From: Nitrospiraceae bacterium
GTDB lineage: Bacteria > Nitrospirota > Nitrospiria > Nitrospirales > UBA8639
Assembly: GCA_020632635.1 (NCBI GenBank)
Contig: JACKFE010000001.1
Coordinates: forward strand, 682,001 to 746,000
DNA length: 64,000 nt
Direction of reading: 5' to 3'
The notes under the pieces were generated by a model, which had not been told where the DNA came from, did not search any database, and worked only from the letters and a program-made list of their open reading frames with translations. The translations under genes were made by a program, and so were the position numbers. Every line of letters begins with the position of its first letter. The first letter of the stretch is position 1. Of this stretch, positions 20,058 to 30,798 are shown one piece after another.

Positions 20058-21311
20058 GTGATCGTTCAACGCAGACAATTTTCCTCGGCCATCAACCGCA
20101 TGACCATGATGGGATGGGTCACATTCTCCATTCTTCTCTCAATCACGATCGGACTTTGTACGTTTCAACCCATTCAGGCAGAACCACCCGCGTCTGATTA
20201 TGTCTTTGGAATGTCGACCGCCTTAACCGGTCCCGCTTCCGACTTAGGAGAGAATATGAAAACAGGGGTATTGGCGGGATTTGATCGAGCGAATAAGCAA
20301 GGAGGCATTCGTGGGAAGCAGCTCCGGCTCATTATCTTGGATGATGGGTACGAACCCTCCCGCACTACACCCAATATTCGAAAGCTGATTGAACAGGATC
20401 ATGTACTTGGGATTATCGGGAATGTGGGGACGCCGACCGCCATGGCGGCGCTCCCCATCATTCAAGAACACCAGACACTCTTCTTTGCGCCCTTCACCGG
20501 AGCGGGTATTCTGCGGAAGGCACCACCAGACCCTACCGTCATCAACTATCGAGCCAGTTATGAAGAAGAGACCGCCGCCATGATTGATGCTCTGATAACC
20601 ATTGGCAACATTCAACCTGAACAGATTGCATTTTTCACTCAGCGAGACGGTTATGGAGATGCGGGATATACCGGTGGATTGATGGCCCTCAAACGCCATG
20701 GTCTGACGCAAGACCAGTCCATTCTCCATGTCCGCTATGAACGGAATACCCTGGCGGTCGAAGATGGCTTGGCCACCCTGCTTCTCGCACCCTCTCTTCC
20801 AAAGGCGGTCATTTTAGTGGGAGCCTACGCCCCATGCGCCAAATTTATTCGGCTTGCCCGTGAGGCGGGTCTTGAGACACTCTTTCTGAATGTCTCGTTT
20901 GTGGGAAGCATCCCCTTGGCTTCAGAGTTAGGTCCCAAGGAATCCCGAACCATTATTACCCAAGTGGTCCCCCATCCCTTGGAATCGAGTCTCCCGATTA
21001 CTCAAGAATTTCAGGCAGATCTTCACGCCTATGATCCTAATCGGACTCCCAATTTTGGAAGTCTCGAGGGGTATATTGCCGCACGGATTCTCGTGCAGGC
21101 CCTCTTGCATGCGAACCATCCGAGGACATCTCAGGAGGTCGTCTCCGCCCTCGAACACTTGGGAACATTTAATTTGGGACTGGAACGCCCACTCCGATTG
21201 GATGCCAGCCACCATCAAGCCAGTCACCAGGTTTGGGCCACCCGATTGCAAAACGGACACGTCATTCCATTTCACTGGCACGAGTTGCCTGAGTTGCTTA
21301 ACGGAAACTAG
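20058..21311 (+). CDS. Leu/Ile/Val-type periplasmic binding protein
   Basis: A 417-residue type I periplasmic binding protein (Peripla_BP_6/LivK group). A signal peptide ends near [29 protein letters not shown] then marks the ligand-binding start, followed by [19 protein letters not shown] and [13 protein letters not shown]. The GTG at 20058 has AGGAAG at good spacing; longer frames upstream lie inside the Amt-kinase gene. There is no ABC permease or ATPase nearby; instead a membrane hybrid kinase starts 7 bp downstream, so a sensory co-receptor role is more likely than transport. The ligand could be an amino acid, urea or a short amide. The family includes all of these, and the sequence alone does not decide. 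Confidence 0.92.
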   Translation: MIVQRRQFSSAINRMTMMGWVTFSILLSITIGLCTFQPIQAEPPASDYVFGMSTALTGPASDLGENMKTGVLAGFDRANKQGGIRGKQLRLIILDDGYEPSRTTPNIRKLIEQDHVLGIIGNVGTPTAMAALPIIQEHQTLFFAPFTGAGILRKAPPDPTVINYRASYEEETAAMIDALITIGNIQPEQIAFFTQRDGYGDAGYTGGLMALKRHGLTQDQSILHVRYERNTLAVEDGLATLLLAPSLPKAVILVGAYAPCAKFIRLAREAGLETLFLNVSFVGSIPLASELGPKESRTIITQVVPHPLESSLPITQEFQADLHAYDPNRTPNFGSLEGYIAARILVQALLHANHPRTSQEVVSALEHLGTFNLGLERPLRLDASHHQASHQVWATRLQNGHVIPFHWHELPELLNGN

Positions 21312-21318
21312 CCGCATC

Positions 21319-24300
21319 ATGACGACCGCTCCCACCAGACATCGTGTCATTTGGTTGGTATGGTTTCTCGTCTTTCTCGGGATCATCCTTGGTGTCGTCA
21401 CCTTGGGCTTGATGGGGCATGTCCTGCTGACGGTCCAGACCAATAAGGTCACGATGATGGCCAGTGGAACCGCTCATGCGGATATGGGCGCCGTCCTGGG
21501 GGATTTGGGCACGAAAACCATTCAGCATCTGGAACGCGTATTGGATGATCCGGTGAATGCCCCTCTGGACCCTCTTCCCCTTCGAACGTATCTCAAGGCC
21601 GTGAATGAGCGATTGGGGCAATATCCCCTCGGAAAGACGCAAGGCATCCTGACCGATCTCGCCCACAGCGGTCATGATTTACAAGATCTTGAACAGCAAG
21701 TATCAACCTGGGTCGACCAAGCACGGCCAATACAGAAAGATTTGCGGAGCGAGCATACCCTCAAGCAGGCCAGGGACCTGTTAAAAACCTTGCGTTCTCA
21801 CATTCAAATCTGGGAAGGACGCCAACGGTTGGCGCAAGCCTTGTCGTACCGAAAATGGAAAAACGCTCCGCCTTCAGAACGTGGGGGAATGGCGGAAACC
21901 CTGTTATCAGAACAGGCTCGACAGGCCACGCGGGGTGCGTCAAATCTTCGAGCAGAACTGAGTGATTTGTCCGTACTCCTGGAAATCCTTCATGCGGAAC
22001 GGAATCCTGATCGACTGATCGATCTCAAGGACAATCAACTCAAACAGAGCCTCACTCGATTCTCAAGGGGGATAGACGCTCTGACCTCAGACCCGAAATT
22101 TTCCGGAGACCTCGTTCAACAGGCCTTTGCTGACCTTCAGACCACATTATTTGGGGACGGCTATGTGATCGACGAAGCCCACCAAAGTATTCGCGTGGGC
22201 TCCGGAGGACTGTATCGCCTGAAACATGATTCGCTTCATCTCGATGCGGCACGGACACGCATGGAACAGTCCCTGGCTTTGCTGAAAAGCCGTCTCCATT
22301 CGGCTCAGATTTCTTTTGCCCAAGTCGCCCGTCAACAAGCCCAGGAGTTAACGGATCAATTTGAACAGGCGCTGTCGAACGGATGGAATTTCATGTTAAT
22401 GATCAGCCTGATAGCCGTCGCGGGATTTTTAGCAACGGCTTGGATGATCTCACGATGGATTCACAACCAAATGCGGTTCATGGAAACCGCCACCATGCAA
22501 GCCGAAGCCGCGGTGAAAGCCAAATCGGAGTTTTTAGCCACGATGAGCCATGAAATTCGGACTCCCATGAATGGAGTCATTGGGATGACCGGCCTGCTCC
22601 TGGAAACCGACCTTACCCCATCGCAACGGCAATTTGCGGAAACCGTCCGGTCTTCCGGAGAGACCCTCCTCAAAATCATCAATGACATCTTGGACTTCTC
22701 AAAAATTGAGGCCGGCAAACTGGAATTTGAGACCATCCCCTTTGATCTGCGCACCACCCTGGAAGAATCACTGGAGTTGCTCGCCGAAGCCGCCGGCAAG
22801 AAGCATTTAGAACTCGCCGGCCTGGTCTCTGCCAACGTGCCAACCGCCCTCCTGGGGGACCCTGGCCGCCTTCGCCAAATCCTCATGAATCTTATCGGGA
22901 ATGCCATCAAATTCACCGCTGAGGGGGAAATCATTGTCAAAATTGGGGTCAAGGAAGAGACGGCTGACCATGTCACCATTCACGTCGACATTCACGATAC
23001 CGGCCAAGGAATTCCCGAGGACGTTCGCCCCAAGCTCTTTCAACCGTTTTCACAAGCGGACAGCTCCACCACACGTCGCTATGGGGGAACCGGGTTGGGG
23101 TTGGCCATCTGCAAACAGCTCGTCACCCAAATGGAAGGAACCATCGGCGTACAGAATCGACCGGAAGGCGGGAGTACATTCTGGTTCTCGGCCACATTCC
23201 GGAAGCAAGACACCGCGACCACTCCCCAGGATCGGGCACCCATCTCCTTGGAACACCTCCGTATTTGCGCGGTGGACGACCATCCCACCAACCGGCTCTT
23301 ACTGGAACAATATTTTCAACACTGGCATATGACAGGCCAGGTCCTTGAGCGCCCCAGCGATTGCCTGACGGTTCTCCAAGAGCAGGCCCAAGCTGGCACC
23401 CCATATGACTTGGCGATCCTGGATATGGAAATGCCGGACATGGATGGGTTTGAATTAGCCAGACGCATTACCGCCGACCCTATGCTGCGCACAACCAGGC
23501 TCATTCTTCTGACCTCGCTCGGTCGAAGGGGAGACGCGACAGCGGCTCAACAATGCGGCTTTTCGGGATACTTGACCAAACCCATTCGAAAGTCCCAGCT
23601 ACAATCCTGCCTGGAAACGGTCATGGGATTCCTAGCTCCTCATACGCTGCCAACTCCTCCCCCTCTGGTGACGTCCCATTATTTGAAAGAACGGCAACGC
23701 CAACAATCCTTGAGAATTTTGGTAGCTGACGATCACCAGGTGAATCAACAGTTAGCGGTTCTCATGGTGGAACGTCTGGGTGTACGGGCCGATGTGGCCG
23801 GCAATGGACAGGAAGTTCTTGAGGCGCTTTCCCGCATTCCCTATGACCTGATTCTGATGGATTGTCAAATGCCGGACATGGATGGCTATGAAGCAACCAG
23901 AGAAATCCGAAACCGGGAAACCGAAAGTATTCGACGGAGTACATTAGGAGTCAGTCCAGAGGAATCTCGGAAAGGCGTGCTACTTGCCCCCTCCCCCTTA
24001 GGCCTCAGCCCTGCCACGTCTCGTGTTCCCATCATTGCCGTCACCGCCAACGCCATGCCGGGTGACCGGGAAAAGTGTCAGGAAGCCGGCATGGACGACT
24101 ATCTCACGAAGCCTATTCGACCCGATGAGCTGGCTCGGATTCTGGCCAAATGGCTGCCTCCGTCCGATCAGGGCTCTCCGTTGCCGGAGACCGTCATTCC
24201 CCAGATTTCCAGAGACCAGCCCCCACGAACAACCACGCATTCCACCATCGTCAATGCTCACACTCTAAAAAATCTGGAAGAACTGGGAGGGCGAGAATTT

Positions 24301-24594
24301 CTTCAGGCCATGATTCAGAAGTTCGTGGAAGATGCGCTCGCCTGTGTCACGCACATTGAACAGGCCCTCGACAGCCACAATCCGGACCAAGTACAGGACG
24401 CGGCACACGGGCTCAAAGGAATTGCCCGAAACATGGGAGCTGAGGCTTTGGCTGAATTGGCTCTGCACATTGAAACCGCTTGCCGATCAGGAGAGGGCCA
24501 CACCCTCTCTCACAGCATGAACCAACTTCAAGCGACCTTCACGGACACGAAACAAGCATTGGAGGAAATCATGCGACACACTCACGCCACATAG
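21319..24594 (+). CDS. Membrane hybrid kinase paired with binding protein
   Basis: A 1091-residue hybrid kinase. An N-terminal membrane helix (about 10-35) and a second near 359-380 enclose a mostly helical periplasmic domain of about 320 residues that I cannot assign to a family. HisKA follows (His near 411), then HATPase, receiver 1 (from about 646, AVDDHPTN), receiver 2 (from about 797, [19 protein letters not shown]) and a C-terminal Hpt (AAHGLKGI). The start is 7 bp after the binding-protein stop, so the periplasmic domain probably reads the liganded binding protein, much as TorS reads TorT. The catalytic core is almost identical in amino acids to the Amt-kinase at 15260. Confidence 0.94.
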   Translation: MTTAPTRHRVIWLVWFLVFLGIILGVVTLGLMGHVLLTVQTNKVTMMASGTAHADMGAVLGDLGTKTIQHLERVLDDPVNAPLDPLPLRTYLKAVNERLGQYPLGKTQGILTDLAHSGHDLQDLEQQVSTWVDQARPIQKDLRSEHTLKQARDLLKTLRSHIQIWEGRQRLAQALSYRKWKNAPPSERGGMAETLLSEQARQATRGASNLRAELSDLSVLLEILHAERNPDRLIDLKDNQLKQSLTRFSRGIDALTSDPKFSGDLVQQAFADLQTTLFGDGYVIDEAHQSIRVGSGGLYRLKHDSLHLDAARTRMEQSLALLKSRLHSAQISFAQVARQQAQELTDQFEQALSNGWNFMLMISLIAVAGFLATAWMISRWIHNQMRFMETATMQAEAAVKAKSEFLATMSHEIRTPMNGVIGMTGLLLETDLTPSQRQFAETVRSSGETLLKIINDILDFSKIEAGKLEFETIPFDLRTTLEESLELLAEAAGKKHLELAGLVSANVPTALLGDPGRLRQILMNLIGNAIKFTAEGEIIVKIGVKEETADHVTIHVDIHDTGQGIPEDVRPKLFQPFSQADSSTTRRYGGTGLGLAICKQLVTQMEGTIGVQNRPEGGSTFWFSATFRKQDTATTPQDRAPISLEHLRICAVDDHPTNRLLLEQYFQHWHMTGQVLERPSDCLTVLQEQAQAGTPYDLAILDMEMPDMDGFELARRITADPMLRTTRLILLTSLGRRGDATAAQQCGFSGYLTKPIRKSQLQSCLETVMGFLAPHTLPTPPPLVTSHYLKERQRQQSLRILVADDHQVNQQLAVLMVERLGVRADVAGNGQEVLEALSRIPYDLILMDCQMPDMDGYEATREIRNRETESIRRSTLGVSPEESRKGVLLAPSPLGLSPATSRVPIIAVTANAMPGDREKCQEAGMDDYLTKPIRPDELARILAKWLPPSDQGSPLPETVIPQISRDQPPRTTTHSTIVNAHTLKNLEELGGREFLQAMIQKFVEDALACVTHIEQALDSHNPDQVQDAAHGLKGIARNMGAEALAELALHIETACRSGEGHTLSHSMNQLQATFTDTKQALEEIMRHTHAT

Positions 24595-24812
24595 AGCGTG
24601 GAATGATGGCACTCCCTGTCTCATTTTTGTGCACTCCGTGTTACCGCTCCGGACCTCGTTTCTGACGCTTTCCCTTACATTAAGAATCAAATTCTCAAGA
24701 CCGAAACAGAGTATGAATAACTTTGCCCTGATCGGCAAGGCATGTCGCCCTGTCGGATCATCAGGCATGGCGTATGGTGTTAGTCAGACTTCATGGCCAA
24801 AGGAAGGCAGTC
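24595..24812 (+). other. Leader region of TonB receptor gene
   Basis: This 218-bp gap contains an inverted repeat (CCTGAT at 24727-24732 and ATCAGG at 24760-24765) enclosing a smaller TTGCC/GGCAA stem in its first half. It could form a structured 5' leader just upstream of the receptor start. I could not match it to a known riboswitch consensus, including cobalamin or cyclic-di-GMP classes, so it is noted only as a possible structure. Confidence 0.25.
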
Positions 24813-26822
24813 GTGCTGCGGATAAAAGAATGGGTTCTCCCTTCGCTTCTCTTGAAAATCCGTCGGGTAAGCTGTTGGGCACTTCTCATCGGATTCGGCT
24901 TGGGACATCCAGGACAGGCGAGGTCTTCCGATACTCCCATCCCCCAAGATCTCACTCAGCTGAGTTTGGAAGAACTCATGTCCATCGAAGTCACCTCCGT
25001 ATCGAAGAAAAAGCAAAAGTTGAACGACTCCGCCGCGGCAATTTTTGTCATTACCCAGGAAGATATTCGACGATCCGGCGTGACAAGTATTCCGGAAGCC
25101 CTGCGCATGGTTCCGGGCATTCAGGTGGCCCGAGGCAGCAAGAACCAATGGAATATTAGCGCTCGCGGGTTCAACGAACGTTTTTCCAACAAACTGCTGG
25201 TCCTCATTGACGGCCGGACCATTTACAACTCGTTATTCGCCGGCGTGACTTGGGAGACACAAGATACCATGCTCGAAGACATCGACCGCATTGAAGTCAT
25301 CCGTGGACCCGGCGCGTCTCTCTGGGGCGTGAACGCCGTAAACGGAGTCATCAATATTATCACCAAACGGGCGCAGGACACCCAGGGCTTCTTGGCCAGC
25401 GGGATCGCTGGGAACGAGGAGGGAATCGTCTCGATCCGGCAAGGCGGCACTCATGGATCCGATCTGCATTACCGGCTGTTTGCGAAATACCTCAATCGGG
25501 ATACCAGTTTTCATGCCGGAGGGGCCCATGATGATACACGTCTGTTTCGAAGCGGGTTTCGGACTGATTGGGCTCCTCAGACCAACAATCATGTGATGAT
25601 GCAAGGCGAATTCTATGCCGGTCATGGCGGTCAGCGAAGTACGGTCGCCACCACGACCACTTTCCCGTTTGGCTTTACCACCGGCAATGAAGACGTGGAA
25701 ATGTCAGGAGGCCACGTACTGACCCGTTGGGAGCATACCTGGGATTCCGGCTCCGACATGGCGCTCCAGTTCTTCTATGATCGCTTTGAGCGAAACGAGC
25801 AGACCATTCACGCTACCGTGGATACCCTCAATCTTGATTTTCAGCATCGCTTCCCCCTTGTCGGCAACCAGGAACTTCTGTGGGGTCTGGAATACCGGTA
25901 CTGGATGGACGATATCCGCCCCACTGCCGGGACGGAAGTGTTCCCCCCTTCACAATCATTTCATTTAATCAGCGGATTTGTGCAAGATCAGTTGCCCCTT
26001 ATCCCCGACACCCTCCTCGTCACCCTAGGCACCAAGTTATCCCATAACCACTTTACGGGATTTGAATATCAACCCAGCGGACGGATCCTTTGGAAACCCG
26101 TAGACGGTCATAGTGTGTGGGGAGCCGTCTCTCGCGCCGTTCGCATCCCCTCACGATTGGAAGACAACAGTCGGCTCACCTTTGCCCCCAATGACACAAC
26201 CCCTGTTCCTCTTGCCTTTCAGGGCAATCAACGCTTTCAGTCCGAAGACTTGTTAGCGTTTGAAGTCGGCTATCGGATGAATGCCTTTGATCGCCTGACC
26301 TTCGACGTGACCGGATTTTATAACCGGTACGACCATGTTCGCGGCACACAAACCATCAGCCTCACGCCTCCAACCGGCACCTTGGCGAATAACTTGGATG
26401 TCACCACTCTGGGCATCGAGGTGGCGAGTGACGTCCAAGTGCATGATCGTTGGCGTCTTCGTGGAGCCTATTCGTATATCAACATGGATGTGGACGGGCC
26501 TATCAATGTCGCACTGAATACCACGGGACGAGGGACCCCTCACCATCAAGGATCGCTTCGATCCTTACTCACGCTCCCCTCGCATGTGGAATTGGATTCG
26601 TGGGTCCGCCTGGTTGATGACTTGTCGGCATCGAACATTCCGGGGTATGTCGAACTTGATTTGCGTCTTGGCTGGAAACCCTGGCCGAATCTTGATCTCT
26701 CGATCGTGGGACAAAATCTTTTAGATCGACATCATCCCGAAGCGCCATCCTCTCCGTTCTTAGCCACCCAGCCCACGGAGGTTCAACGAAGCATCTTGGG
26801 GAAAGTGACATGGCAATACTAA
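24813..26822 (+). CDS. TonB-dependent outer-membrane receptor
   Basis: A 669-residue outer-membrane receptor. The GTG at 24813 is preceded by AGGAAGG at 5-bp spacing and gives a normal signal peptide; an ATG at 24774 is possible but has a poor ribosome site. The plug domain lies at about 55-175 (ITQEDIRRSGVTSIPEALR, VLIDGRTIYN, IEVIRGPGASLWGVNAVNG). A 22-strand-type barrel follows, ending in TWQY. The motif LTQLSLEELMSIEVTSVSKK after the signal is common in this receptor subgroup. Downstream, 4 bp away, lies a YfiR-like gene followed by a kinase, so it may be the outer-membrane part of a sensory cassette. The substrate is unknown. Confidence 0.95.
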   Translation: MLRIKEWVLPSLLLKIRRVSCWALLIGFGLGHPGQARSSDTPIPQDLTQLSLEELMSIEVTSVSKKKQKLNDSAAAIFVITQEDIRRSGVTSIPEALRMVPGIQVARGSKNQWNISARGFNERFSNKLLVLIDGRTIYNSLFAGVTWETQDTMLEDIDRIEVIRGPGASLWGVNAVNGVINIITKRAQDTQGFLASGIAGNEEGIVSIRQGGTHGSDLHYRLFAKYLNRDTSFHAGGAHDDTRLFRSGFRTDWAPQTNNHVMMQGEFYAGHGGQRSTVATTTTFPFGFTTGNEDVEMSGGHVLTRWEHTWDSGSDMALQFFYDRFERNEQTIHATVDTLNLDFQHRFPLVGNQELLWGLEYRYWMDDIRPTAGTEVFPPSQSFHLISGFVQDQLPLIPDTLLVTLGTKLSHNHFTGFEYQPSGRILWKPVDGHSVWGAVSRAVRIPSRLEDNSRLTFAPNDTTPVPLAFQGNQRFQSEDLLAFEVGYRMNAFDRLTFDVTGFYNRYDHVRGTQTISLTPPTGTLANNLDVTTLGIEVASDVQVHDRWRLRGAYSYINMDVDGPINVALNTTGRGTPHHQGSLRSLLTLPSHVELDSWVRLVDDLSASNIPGYVELDLRLGWKPWPNLDLSIVGQNLLDRHHPEAPSSPFLATQPTEVQRSILGKVTWQY

Positions 26823-26826
26823 GAAA

Positions 26827-27474
26827 ATGCCTGGTCTTGGACATAACAGGACCGACGATTCATCTCACGCACGCTGGATTATGACGGGAATTTTTCGACA
26901 TAGGATGTATTACGCGGCTCTGTCTTTCTCTGTGCCATGGCGACAGATTCTTGCGGTGCTCTGTACGGGAATGGCCTTTCATACCGCACCAGCTATGGTT
27001 TTGGCTGAAGGGCCGAGCGAATATCAGGTCAAAGCCGCATTCATATATCACTTTACCCAATTCATTGATTGGCCACAGACCAGTTTGGGGACGGCCGACA
27101 GCCCCTTTCGCCTGTGCATCGTGGGCCCCGATCCTTTCGGGGCCATCCTAGAGGAGACCTTACAGGACAAGACAGTCGGCGGACATCCCTTTTCGCTCAT
27201 ACGGAATCCGGCATCCCGGGAACTCGACCGCTGCCATATGCTATTTCTGACCAAAGGCCATGCGCCTCTTCGGGCCACGTTACAAACTTCTCTCGGGTTC
27301 ACTCAAACATTAACGGTTGGCGAGCAGAAGGAATTTTTGGAAGCCGGGGGTATGATTCAATTTTATTTGGATGGGCAGAAAATCCGGTTTGCCTTAAATC
27401 CCAATGCGGTCAAACTCTCAGAACTAAAAGTCAGCCCCAAATTGTTGCGGTTGGCCCAAATTGTGACCCCATGA
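26827..27474 (+). CDS. YfiR/DUF4154-family periplasmic protein
   Basis: A 215-residue exported protein. The mature part begins with EYQVKAAFIYHFTQFIDWP, the hallmark of DUF4154/YfiR. RLCIVGPDPFG and a C-terminal GMIQFYLDGQKIRFALNPN complete the domain. YfiR in Pseudomonas is a periplasmic repressor of the CHASE8-containing cyclase YfiN. Here the overlapping downstream kinase has a similar sensor, so the protein probably restrains or tunes that kinase. The N terminus is uncertain: the ATG at 26827 lies 4 bp after the receptor stop, while an ATG at 26881 would give a shorter signal peptide. The stop overlaps the kinase ATG. Confidence 0.88.
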   Translation: MPGLGHNRTDDSSHARWIMTGIFRHRMYYAALSFSVPWRQILAVLCTGMAFHTAPAMVLAEGPSEYQVKAAFIYHFTQFIDWPQTSLGTADSPFRLCIVGPDPFGAILEETLQDKTVGGHPFSLIRNPASRELDRCHMLFLTKGHAPLRATLQTSLGFTQTLTVGEQKEFLEAGGMIQFYLDGQKIRFALNPNAVKLSELKVSPKLLRLAQIVTP

Positions 27475-30400
27475 ACCATTTCGAACCTGCAACACTGCTT
27501 CGGACGTTTCAACAGGCCTCGCTGAAAGCCAAGTTACTGATCTTCCTGATGGTGACGACGACGATCAGCCTGACGGTCGCTTGTTCCGCCCTGGTGATTC
27601 ACGACATTGTCACCTTCCGGGAGATGCTCATCCGGGAACTCATTACCCAAACCAATTTGGTGGGGCAAAACTGCGCTGCCGCGTTGGCCTTTAACGATCA
27701 GGAGATTGCCCGGGAAACCCTGGAGGCCTTCCGGCACCAGCCCAATATCCAACAGGCGACCCTTTTTACCAAAGAAGGCCACATTTTAGCCCGCTATGGG
27801 TCGGGGGACACCATTCCTCCTCCCAACACCAAATCCGATCAGGCCTTTCAAGCTCGTATATCCTGGCAATCCGTCGAAGTCCTCAATACCGTGTCGCTCC
27901 ACCAGGATTTTCTGGGGACCCTCTATGTCCGATCCAGCTTGCAGGCACTCCATACCCGGCTCATAGACATCCTCAAGACCACCACGTTTGTCATGATGCT
28001 TTCACTGCTCTTGGCCGCGCTCATCGCTTCACGATTACAAGCGCTCATTTCCACCCCCTTGAATACCTTGACGACCATTGCCCGACGGATTAGCCGGGAT
28101 CAAGACTACACCTTGCGCGCCCCAGCTCATCATCCCGACGAAATTGGCGCACTCATGGATGGCTTCAATGCCATGCTCCAAGCCATTGAAGAACGGGACA
28201 AGGAGTTGGACCAACACCGCAATCATTTGACCCAACTCGTCTCCGACCAAACCTCCCAACTCACGGAGGCCAATTCGCGACTGCAGCTAGAAATCACCGA
28301 ACGATCCACCGTCGCCCGGCAACTTTCGGTCACCGCCGGGGCCTTGGAGCTTAAAAACCGGGAACTGGCCCTTTCCCGTGACGAAGCGATGCTAGCCTCA
28401 AAAGCCAAATCCGAGTTTTTAGCGACCATGAGTCATGAGATTCGAACGCCCATGAATGGAATTATTGGGATGACCGGGTTGCTCCTGGATACCCCACTGT
28501 CCAAGGAGCAAACCTACTTTGCCAAGACGGTGAATCAGTCGGCCGAAGCCCTCTTGTCAATTTTGAACGATATTTTGGATTTCTCAAAAATGGAAGCCGG
28601 AAAGCTGGACCTCGAAACCATTGATTTTGATTTACGGAGTTTGGTGGAGGGGACGTTGGATTTGCTAGCGGAACGGGCGTCACATAAACGGCTGGAATTA
28701 ATCGGCGTCATCTTTCCGGACGTGCCGACTTCGCTGAAAGGCGATCCCGGGCGGCTCCGCCAAATTCTTTTGAATTTAATTGGCAATGCCATCAAATTCA
28801 CGGACCATGGCGAGGTCAGCATTCAAGTTCTGTGCATGGAAGAATCGGCCTCTTCCGTGGAACTTCGATTTCATATATGGGATACCGGAGTGGGCATCCC
28901 CACCGACGTCAAACAGAAATTATTCCAATCCTTTACCCAAGCCGATAGTTCCACGACTCGCAAATACGGGGGGACCGGCCTCGGGTTGGCGATTTGCCAA
29001 CAATTGGTCAACCTCATGGATGGGAACATTGGAGTCGACAGTCTCCCGGGTGAATGGACGTTATTTTGGTTTTCTGTCAAATTAGGCAAGCAACCCAACG
29101 GTCAAACAACCGAATGGCTTCCCCGTCCCGATCTGGCGGGCCTCCGCGTCCTCTTCGTCGATGACAACCCCACCAATCTTTTTCTGTTTCAATCCTATGC
29201 CACCAGTTGGAACCTGGAAGGCATCACCACCACACGCCCCGAACAGGCCTTGCCACTCCTCCGGGAAGCCGCTCAATCCGACCAACCATTTGATTTAGCT
29301 ATTCTGGACTTCCAAATGCCAGGGTTGGACGGCCTCACCCTGGGTCGTCTCGTGAAAGAAGACCCGGATTTGGCCAAAACCAAACTCATGCTCTTAACTT
29401 CAATTGGACACCGGGGAGAAGCAGCCGTGGCCCATGAAGTCGGCTTTGCAGGCTATCTCACGAAACCCATACATAAAATCCAATTGCATGATGGCATCGC
29501 CACCATCATGGGCTATTGCATGACGGAAGAGCCCCACAAACCCCGCCCGCTCGTGACGAGACATACGCTGAGCGAAACCCAACGACAGGTTCGCGAAAAC
29601 ATCCTGGTGGCGGACGACCATGCCATCAATCAGCAACTGGTGGTCTTGCTCTTAAACCGCTTGGGATTTTCTTCTGATGTCGTCGCGAACGGTCAGGAGG
29701 CTATTCAGGCGTTGGCAACCGGTTCCTATGACCTGGTTCTCATGGACTGTCAAATGCCGATCATGGATGGGTTCGAAGCGACACGACGGATTCGCGAGGC
29801 CGAACGCACCCATACTGAACAGCTGGAAGGGGAAACGAGTGAAGGCGAGTCAGCCGCCTCCCCTCACTCCCACCCACTCATTCCCCATCGAATTCCCATC
29901 ATTGCCCTGACCGCTAACGCCATGCCCGGAGATCGGGAAACCTGCATACAAGCCGGGATGGATGATTATCTCACCAAACCGATCAAGCTTGAGGAACTGA
30001 CTGCGGTATTGGAAAAATGGCTGAGTCACCGGGAACGGAACCATGCCGTCCCTTCCCAGCCACCCCTATCTGAACCGTCTTCCGGAGAACTATCCAAATT
30101 TTCCACTCCGCCACTCATGGCTCCCCATCCCTCTGAATTCCACCCTTCCGGGCATCAAGATCCTTCGCTCATCGATTGGGAAAAAATTGGGGAATGGCGA
30201 CAACTGGGAGGTGACCCATTTGTGGCTCAAATGCTTGCTCAGTTTGTACACGATGCCACAATTTGTGTTGAGCAACTGCTCAAGGCTTGCGAACAAGGTA
30301 ATTATGAAGAAGTGAGCGAGGCCGGCCACGGGTTAAAGGGGTTATCAGCCAACGTTGGGGCAGCGCACCTGCACACCCTGGCCCGGGAGACGGAACACGC

Positions 30401-30506
30401 CGCCCATCTCAAGCATGACCTGAACATCAAAGAGTTAACCCATCGGATTGCCGAAGAATGGGAGCGGATCTGTAGAGTGCTTGATCAGCATCCACTGGAA
30501 AAGTGA
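27471..30506 (+). CDS. CHASE8-HAMP hybrid histidine kinase
   Basis: A 1011-residue membrane hybrid kinase whose ATG overlaps the YfiR-like stop. Membrane helices near 22-46 and 170-190 flank a periplasmic domain with TQTNLVGQNCAAALAFND, strongly resembling the CHASE8 sensor of YfiN/TpbB. HAMP (about 190-245), a coiled-coil, HisKA (His near 322), HATPase, two receivers (VDDNPTNLFLFQ; VADDHAINQQLV, LMDCQMPIMDG) and Hpt (AGHGLKGL) follow. In YfiN the sensor drives a GGDEF domain; here it drives a phosphorelay. TonB receptor, YfiR-like protein and this kinase form one tight operon. Confidence 0.93.
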   Translation: MNHFEPATLLRTFQQASLKAKLLIFLMVTTTISLTVACSALVIHDIVTFREMLIRELITQTNLVGQNCAAALAFNDQEIARETLEAFRHQPNIQQATLFTKEGHILARYGSGDTIPPPNTKSDQAFQARISWQSVEVLNTVSLHQDFLGTLYVRSSLQALHTRLIDILKTTTFVMMLSLLLAALIASRLQALISTPLNTLTTIARRISRDQDYTLRAPAHHPDEIGALMDGFNAMLQAIEERDKELDQHRNHLTQLVSDQTSQLTEANSRLQLEITERSTVARQLSVTAGALELKNRELALSRDEAMLASKAKSEFLATMSHEIRTPMNGIIGMTGLLLDTPLSKEQTYFAKTVNQSAEALLSILNDILDFSKMEAGKLDLETIDFDLRSLVEGTLDLLAERASHKRLELIGVIFPDVPTSLKGDPGRLRQILLNLIGNAIKFTDHGEVSIQVLCMEESASSVELRFHIWDTGVGIPTDVKQKLFQSFTQADSSTTRKYGGTGLGLAICQQLVNLMDGNIGVDSLPGEWTLFWFSVKLGKQPNGQTTEWLPRPDLAGLRVLFVDDNPTNLFLFQSYATSWNLEGITTTRPEQALPLLREAAQSDQPFDLAILDFQMPGLDGLTLGRLVKEDPDLAKTKLMLLTSIGHRGEAAVAHEVGFAGYLTKPIHKIQLHDGIATIMGYCMTEEPHKPRPLVTRHTLSETQRQVRENILVADDHAINQQLVVLLLNRLGFSSDVVANGQEAIQALATGSYDLVLMDCQMPIMDGFEATRRIREAERTHTEQLEGETSEGESAASPHSHPLIPHRIPIIALTANAMPGDRETCIQAGMDDYLTKPIKLEELTAVLEKWLSHRERNHAVPSQPPLSEPSSGELSKFSTPPLMAPHPSEFHPSGHQDPSLIDWEKIGEWRQLGGDPFVAQMLAQFVHDATICVEQLLKACEQGNYEEVSEAGHGLKGLSANVGAAHLHTLARETEHAAHLKHDLNIKELTHRIAEEWERICRVLDQHPLEK

Positions 30507-30798
30507 ATGTGGTGACTCGTCATTGCCGTCAATGACCTTCCCTTGGCGACAGCCACCGCCCTCTGTATCCCTCTCATGACAAGGGAGCTTCTCTTCGGAT
30601 CATGCCAACGAGTACCGCCCACTATTCCATGCAAACCGTCATCAAGTTTCACGAGTTTTCGCCGAAAACAACAAAGGTAAGGGACCGTTCCCGGAATACG
30701 CATATCGCACAGAAACGAATGCATGATGTACTTCTTTCCTTCTCCCCGGAACACGGTTTGAAAGCGTCTTTTATTCTTTCGACACACAAAGGTTGACC

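Noticed and set aside
24721..24770. Riboswitch upstream of the TonB receptor, especially cobalamin type.
   Set aside because: The conserved cobalamin-box sequence is absent and the stem is short; only a generic inverted repeat remains.
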